8,681 bases of DNA. Source: an uncultured Holophagaceae bacterium. Lineage in GTDB: Bacteria; Acidobacteriota; Holophagae; Holophagales; Holophagaceae. The stretch spans positions 1 to 8,681 of the forward strand of contig CAIRAS010000404.1 in NCBI GenBank assembly GCA_903876615.1, given 5' to 3'. Position numbers and translations under genes: made by a program. The notes beneath the pieces are model-generated. The model was given only the letters and a program-made list of their open reading frames with translations, had not been told where the DNA came from and did no database searches. Of this stretch, positions 6,004 to 8,681 are shown one piece after another; positions within the stretch are counted from its first letter, which is position 1; every line of letters starts with the position of its first letter.

Positions 6004-8130
6004 CTACCGGCCGAAGCCCGCAGGGAGCTGCATGCCGAGGCTCTTCACCAGGAAGGCGAAGACATCCGCCCGCTCGGCAATCTGCTTGGCGGTGGGCTTG
6101 CCGGCGCCGTGGCCGGCGTTGGTCTCGATGCGGGTCAGGACGGGCGAGGGGCCGGCCTGGGCGGTCTGCAGGGTGGCCGTGAACTTGTGGCTGTGAGCGG
6201 GGACCACCCGGTCATCGTGGTCCCCGGTGGTGATCAGGGTCGGCGGGAAGTTGGTGCCGGGCTTGAGGGTGTGCAGCGGGGAGAACTTCATCAAGCCTTC
6301 GAAGCCGCCCTTGGTGTCGGACACCAGGTAGTCGCTCTTCCAGGCCCAGCCGATGGTGAACTTGTGGTAACGCAGCATGTCCATGACACCCACTTCGGGC
6401 ACGGCGGCACCGAAGAGGTCGGGCCGCTGGGCCAGGCAGGCGCCCACCAGCAGGCCGCCGTTGGAACCGCCGTTGATGGCCAGCTTCGGCGTGGAGGTGT
6501 ACTTGTTCGCGATGAGCCACTCGGCGGCGGCGATGAAGTCATCGAAGACGTTCTGCTTCTTGTCCAGGCGACCCGCGTCGTGCCAGGTCTTGCCGTACTC
6601 GCCGCCCCCGCGCAGGTTGGCCAGGGCAAAGACCCCACCCATCTCCAGCCAGACCACCCGGGACACCGAGAAGCTGGGCGTGAGGGAGACGTTGAAGCCG
6701 CCGTAGCCGTAGAGGAAGGTCGGGTTCTGGCCCGTGAGCTTGAGGCCCTTCTTGTGGACCAGGAACATGGGGATCTTCGTGCCGTCCTTGCTGGGGTAGA
6801 AGACCTGCTTCACGGTGTAGGCCGCCGGATCGAAGTCCACCTTGGGGGCCCGGAACACCGAGCTCTTGCGGGTCTTGAGGTCGAGGCGGTAGATGGCAGC
6901 GGGCTGGGCGAAGGAGGTGAAGGAGTAGAAGGTCTCCAGGTCCCCGCGCTTGCCGTGGAAGCCGTCCGCGGTGCCCAGGGTGGGCAGCGCCAGGTTGCCG
7001 CGGAGCTTGCCGTCCATCCCATGGAAGGTCACTGCTGAGTGGGCGTCCTTCATCCAGGTGGCCACGAAGGTATTGCCCACCAGGCTCACGGCAGAGAGGA
7101 CCTCGTGGCCCTTGGCCTCGGGGATGAGCTCCCGCCATGCCTGCTTGGGGCCGAAGGGGATGGCCACCAGGCGGCTGCGGGGAGCATCCTTGTTGGTCTT
7201 GATATAGAAGAGGTCGCCGTCATTGCCCACCACTGAGTACTGGGCATCGAAGGCGTCCAGGAAGGGCTGCACGGGCGCGTCGGACTTGGTCAGGTCCTTG
7301 AGGTAGACGCGGTTGTTCCGGTCCGTGCCCTCGCTCTGGGAGATGACCAGCCAGGCGCCGTCCTCGGTGACCCCGGAGCGGAAGCCCCAGTCCGGCTGGT
7401 CCTTGCGCTCGTAGACCAGGGCGTCCTGGTCCTGGGCGGTGCCCACCTTGTGGAAGCAGACCTTGGGGAACTTGTTGACGCCGGTGAGGGCGCCGCCCTC
7501 CTTGGGGGCGTCGTAGCGGCTGTAGAAGAACCCGGAGCCGTCCTTCTTCCAGGCGGCCCCGCTGAACTTGGACCAGCGGATCTCATCGCCCAGGTCCTTG
7601 CCGGTGACCACGTCACGCACCTTCCAGGTCTGCCAGTCGGACCCGGCCGTGGACACGGAGTAGGCCAGCAGGCGACCGTCCTCCGAAAGGCTCGTGCCCG
7701 ACAGAGCTACGGTGCCGTCCTTGCTGAGGGCGTTCGGGTCCAGCAGCACGCGCGGGCTTGGGTCGCCCGCCCCGACGACGAGGAGCACGGCCTGGTTCTG
7801 CAGGCCGCTGTTGTGGGTGTAGAAGGTCCGGCCGCCCTGCTGCTGGGGCACCCCGAACCGCTCGAAGTTCTGCAGCTTGGTGAGGCGCGCGCGCAGCTTC
7901 TCCCGCTCGGGGATCTGCTCCAGGTAGGCGTAGGTCACCTTGTTCTGGGCCTCCACCCAAGCCTTGGTCTCGGCCGAGTTGTCGTCCTCCAGCCAGCGGT
8001 AGGGGTCCGCCACCTTGGTCCCGAAGTAGTCCTCCACCACCTCCGCCCGACGGGTCGGTGGATAGGCCAGGGGGGCCGTGGCCGAAAGGACGGTGCCGGC
8101 GAGGGCGAGTGCCATGGGAAGGATCTTCAT
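6004..8130 (-). CDS. Secreted prolyl oligopeptidase (peptidase family S9A)
   Basis: The 708-aa serine peptidase cleaves short peptides after proline. A signal peptide is visible (KILPMALALAGTVLSATA, then mature PLAYPPTRR), so a periplasmic or exported location is expected. Residues about 24-50 carry the family start YPPTRRAEVVEDYFGTKVADPYRWLEDD. A beta-propeller region (about 95-430) gates the active site. The C-terminal alpha/beta-hydrolase domain has TFLYGYGGFN, the NLRGGGEYG segment, nucleophile Ser556 in GGSNGG, catalytic Asp639 in DHDDRVVP and His674 in AGHGAGKP, so the triad is complete. Length matches the family (about 700 aa). ATG 8130 is chosen because it begins the signal peptide and has GGAG (8143-8140) 9 nt upstream. 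The open frame extends to 8511 but would overlap the divergent PIN/PhoH gene. tRNA-Thr follows on the same strand. Confidence 0.96.
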   Translation of the reverse strand: MKILPMALALAGTVLSATAPLAYPPTRRAEVVEDYFGTKVADPYRWLEDDNSAETKAWVEAQNKVTYAYLEQIPEREKLRARLTKLQNFERFGVPQQQGGRTFYTHNSGLQNQAVLLVVGAGDPSPRVLLDPNALSKDGTVALSGTSLSEDGRLLAYSVSTAGSDWQTWKVRDVVTGKDLGDEIRWSKFSGAAWKKDGSGFFYSRYDAPKEGGALTGVNKFPKVCFHKVGTAQDQDALVYERKDQPDWGFRSGVTEDGAWLVISQSEGTDRNNRVYLKDLTKSDAPVQPFLDAFDAQYSVVGNDGDLFYIKTNKDAPRSRLVAIPFGPKQAWRELIPEAKGHEVLSAVSLVGNTFVATWMKDAHSAVTFHGMDGKLRGNLALPTLGTADGFHGKRGDLETFYSFTSFAQPAAIYRLDLKTRKSSVFRAPKVDFDPAAYTVKQVFYPSKDGTKIPMFLVHKKGLKLTGQNPTFLYGYGGFNVSLTPSFSVSRVVWLEMGGVFALANLRGGGEYGKTWHDAGRLDKKQNVFDDFIAAAEWLIANKYTSTPKLAINGGSNGGLLVGACLAQRPDLFGAAVPEVGVMDMLRYHKFTIGWAWKSDYLVSDTKGGFEGLMKFSPLHTLKPGTNFPPTLITTGDHDDRVVPAHSHKFTATLQTAQAGPSPVLTRIETNAGHGAGKPTAKQIAERADVFAFLVKSLGMQLPAGFGR

Positions 8131-8238
8131 ATCTGCGGTCTCCAGGGAAACGGCCATTCTCCCACCGATCTGCGGTGGAATCCCAGCCGTGCAAGCTTGG
8201 GGCCTTGGTGGTAGGCTCGGCACGTCCTGGAGGTTTCT
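8131..8238. promoter_or_regulatory. Divergent promoter region of the peptidase and PIN-PhoH genes
   Basis: This 108-bp gap must hold the start signals of both divergent genes. Clear Shine-Dalgarno sites are present: GGAG on the minus strand (8143-8140) and GGAGG on the plus strand (8229-8233). A small dyad CCACCG-atctg-CGGTGG (8162-8178) lies mid-gap and could be an operator. No strong -35/-10 pair was recognised on either strand. Confidence 0.5.
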
Positions 8239-8241
8239 TTG
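8229..8241 (+). promoter_or_regulatory. Shine-Dalgarno and TTG start of the PIN-PhoH gene
   Basis: GGAGG at 8229-8233 is followed by TTTCT and TTG (8239-8241). This fixes a non-ATG start, because the first 60 or so codons of the frame contain no ATG and the conserved VFVLDTN motif begins at codon 9. Confidence 0.75.
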
Positions 8242-8681
8242 GTACCGCCATCCAGCAAGAAGGTCTTCGTCCTCGATACGAATGTCCTGTTGCATGATCC
8301 GAACTCGATCCTCCACTTCCAGGAACACGATGTGGTGCTGCCCATCGTGGTCATCGAGGAGATCGACCACTTCAAGAAGGACCAGACCGAGGTAGGCCGC
8401 AACGCCCGCGCCGTGTCGCGCCTGCTGGACCGGCTGCGTACCAGTGGCACCCTCAGCCGGGGCGTGCCCCTGGAAGGCGGCGGAACCCTGAAGGTGGATG
8501 TGGCCGCCCACAACCTGGACCTAGGCATCCTCTCCGCGGACAAGCACAAGGCCGACAACCAGATCCTGGCCTGCGTCCGGGAGCTGCTGCACACCTGCAA
8601 GGACCGCGTGGTCCTGGTCACCAAGGACACGAACCTGCGCATCAAGGCCGACGCCATCGGCGTGCAGGCCGAGGACTACAC
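8239..8681 (+). CDS. PIN-domain PhoH-family protein (YlaK/PhoH2-like), N-terminal part
   Basis: The 147 codons present encode a PIN nuclease fold: KKVFVLDTNVLLHDP, then VVLPIVVIEEIDHFKK, NARAVSRLLD, LSADKHKADNQILA and VVLVTKDTNLRIKADAIG. The four PIN acidic residues are visible as Asp13, Glu41, Asp106 and Asp130. This arrangement is typical of the N-terminal half of YlaK/PhoH2-type proteins, in which PIN is followed by a PhoH P-loop ATPase and the whole acts on RNA; the ATPase part would lie beyond the right edge. No ATG is available in frame. TTG 8239 is preceded by a perfect GGAGG (8229-8233) with 5 nt spacing and lies 7 codons before the first conserved residues. It is transcribed divergently from the peptidase gene. 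A stand-alone PIN protein cannot be excluded, but the HDPNSI-type N-terminus favours PhoH. Confidence 0.88.
   Translation, partial: MVPPSSKKVFVLDTNVLLHDPNSILHFQEHDVVLPIVVIEEIDHFKKDQTEVGRNARAVSRLLDRLRTSGTLSRGVPLEGGGTLKVDVAAHNLDLGILSADKHKADNQILACVRELLHTCKDRVVLVTKDTNLRIKADAIGVQAEDY

Noticed and set aside
8131..8511. Upstream extension of the prolyl oligopeptidase to 835 aa
   Set aside because: The extension precedes the signal peptide, lacks a ribosome site at its start and overlaps the PIN-PhoH coding region on the other strand.

Overview
This is an 8.7 kb GC-rich chromosomal window with no mobile-element or CRISPR signature. The GC-biased codons, the abundance of CckA-like hybrid histidine kinases, a secreted prolyl oligopeptidase and a PIN-PhoH protein would suit an acidobacterium of the Holophaga/Geothrix type or another GC-rich environmental bacterium. 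That placement is inference from gene style, not a database match.

Layout, left to right. (1) The first 30 codons of a class I/II PLP-dependent aminotransferase run off the left edge on the minus strand (1-92). A perfect 13-bp stem-loop (158-186) lies between it and the next gene. (2) A multi-PAS hybrid histidine kinase with a C-terminal receiver domain lies on the minus strand (2986 down to 214). It is split into two frames by a one-base shift near 1388-1395, so it reads as a PAS half (1328-2986) and a kinase-receiver half (214-1257). (3) A 296-bp divergent intergenic region (2987-3282) carries a plausible promoter for gene 2. (4) A second hybrid histidine kinase on the plus strand (3283-5712) is paralogous to the first over its kinase and receiver domains, but has a multi-pass membrane N-terminus, a HAMP-like segment and one PAS. 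(5) The RNA-type region 5713-6003 holds a structured tRNA-like element, a 20-bp bidirectional terminator hairpin and tRNA-Thr(CGU) on the minus strand. The plus strand carries an inverted imitation of the tRNA's 3' end that shares the terminator. (6) A complete secreted S9A prolyl oligopeptidase lies on the minus strand (6004-8130). (7) A PIN-domain/PhoH-family protein starts divergently at a TTG codon (8239) and runs off the right edge.

How the genes relate: the two divergent kinases look like a duplicated signalling pair that sense different inputs (soluble PAS array versus membrane sensor) through near-identical phosphotransfer cores. Neither has a DNA-binding output, and no Hpt protein or response regulator is encoded nearby, so the downstream partner must lie elsewhere. 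The aminotransferase, peptidase and PhoH protein look like unrelated housekeeping neighbours. The most unusual sequence is the tRNA-Thr/terminator/tRNA-like cluster. The frame break in the first kinase is the main point to verify.
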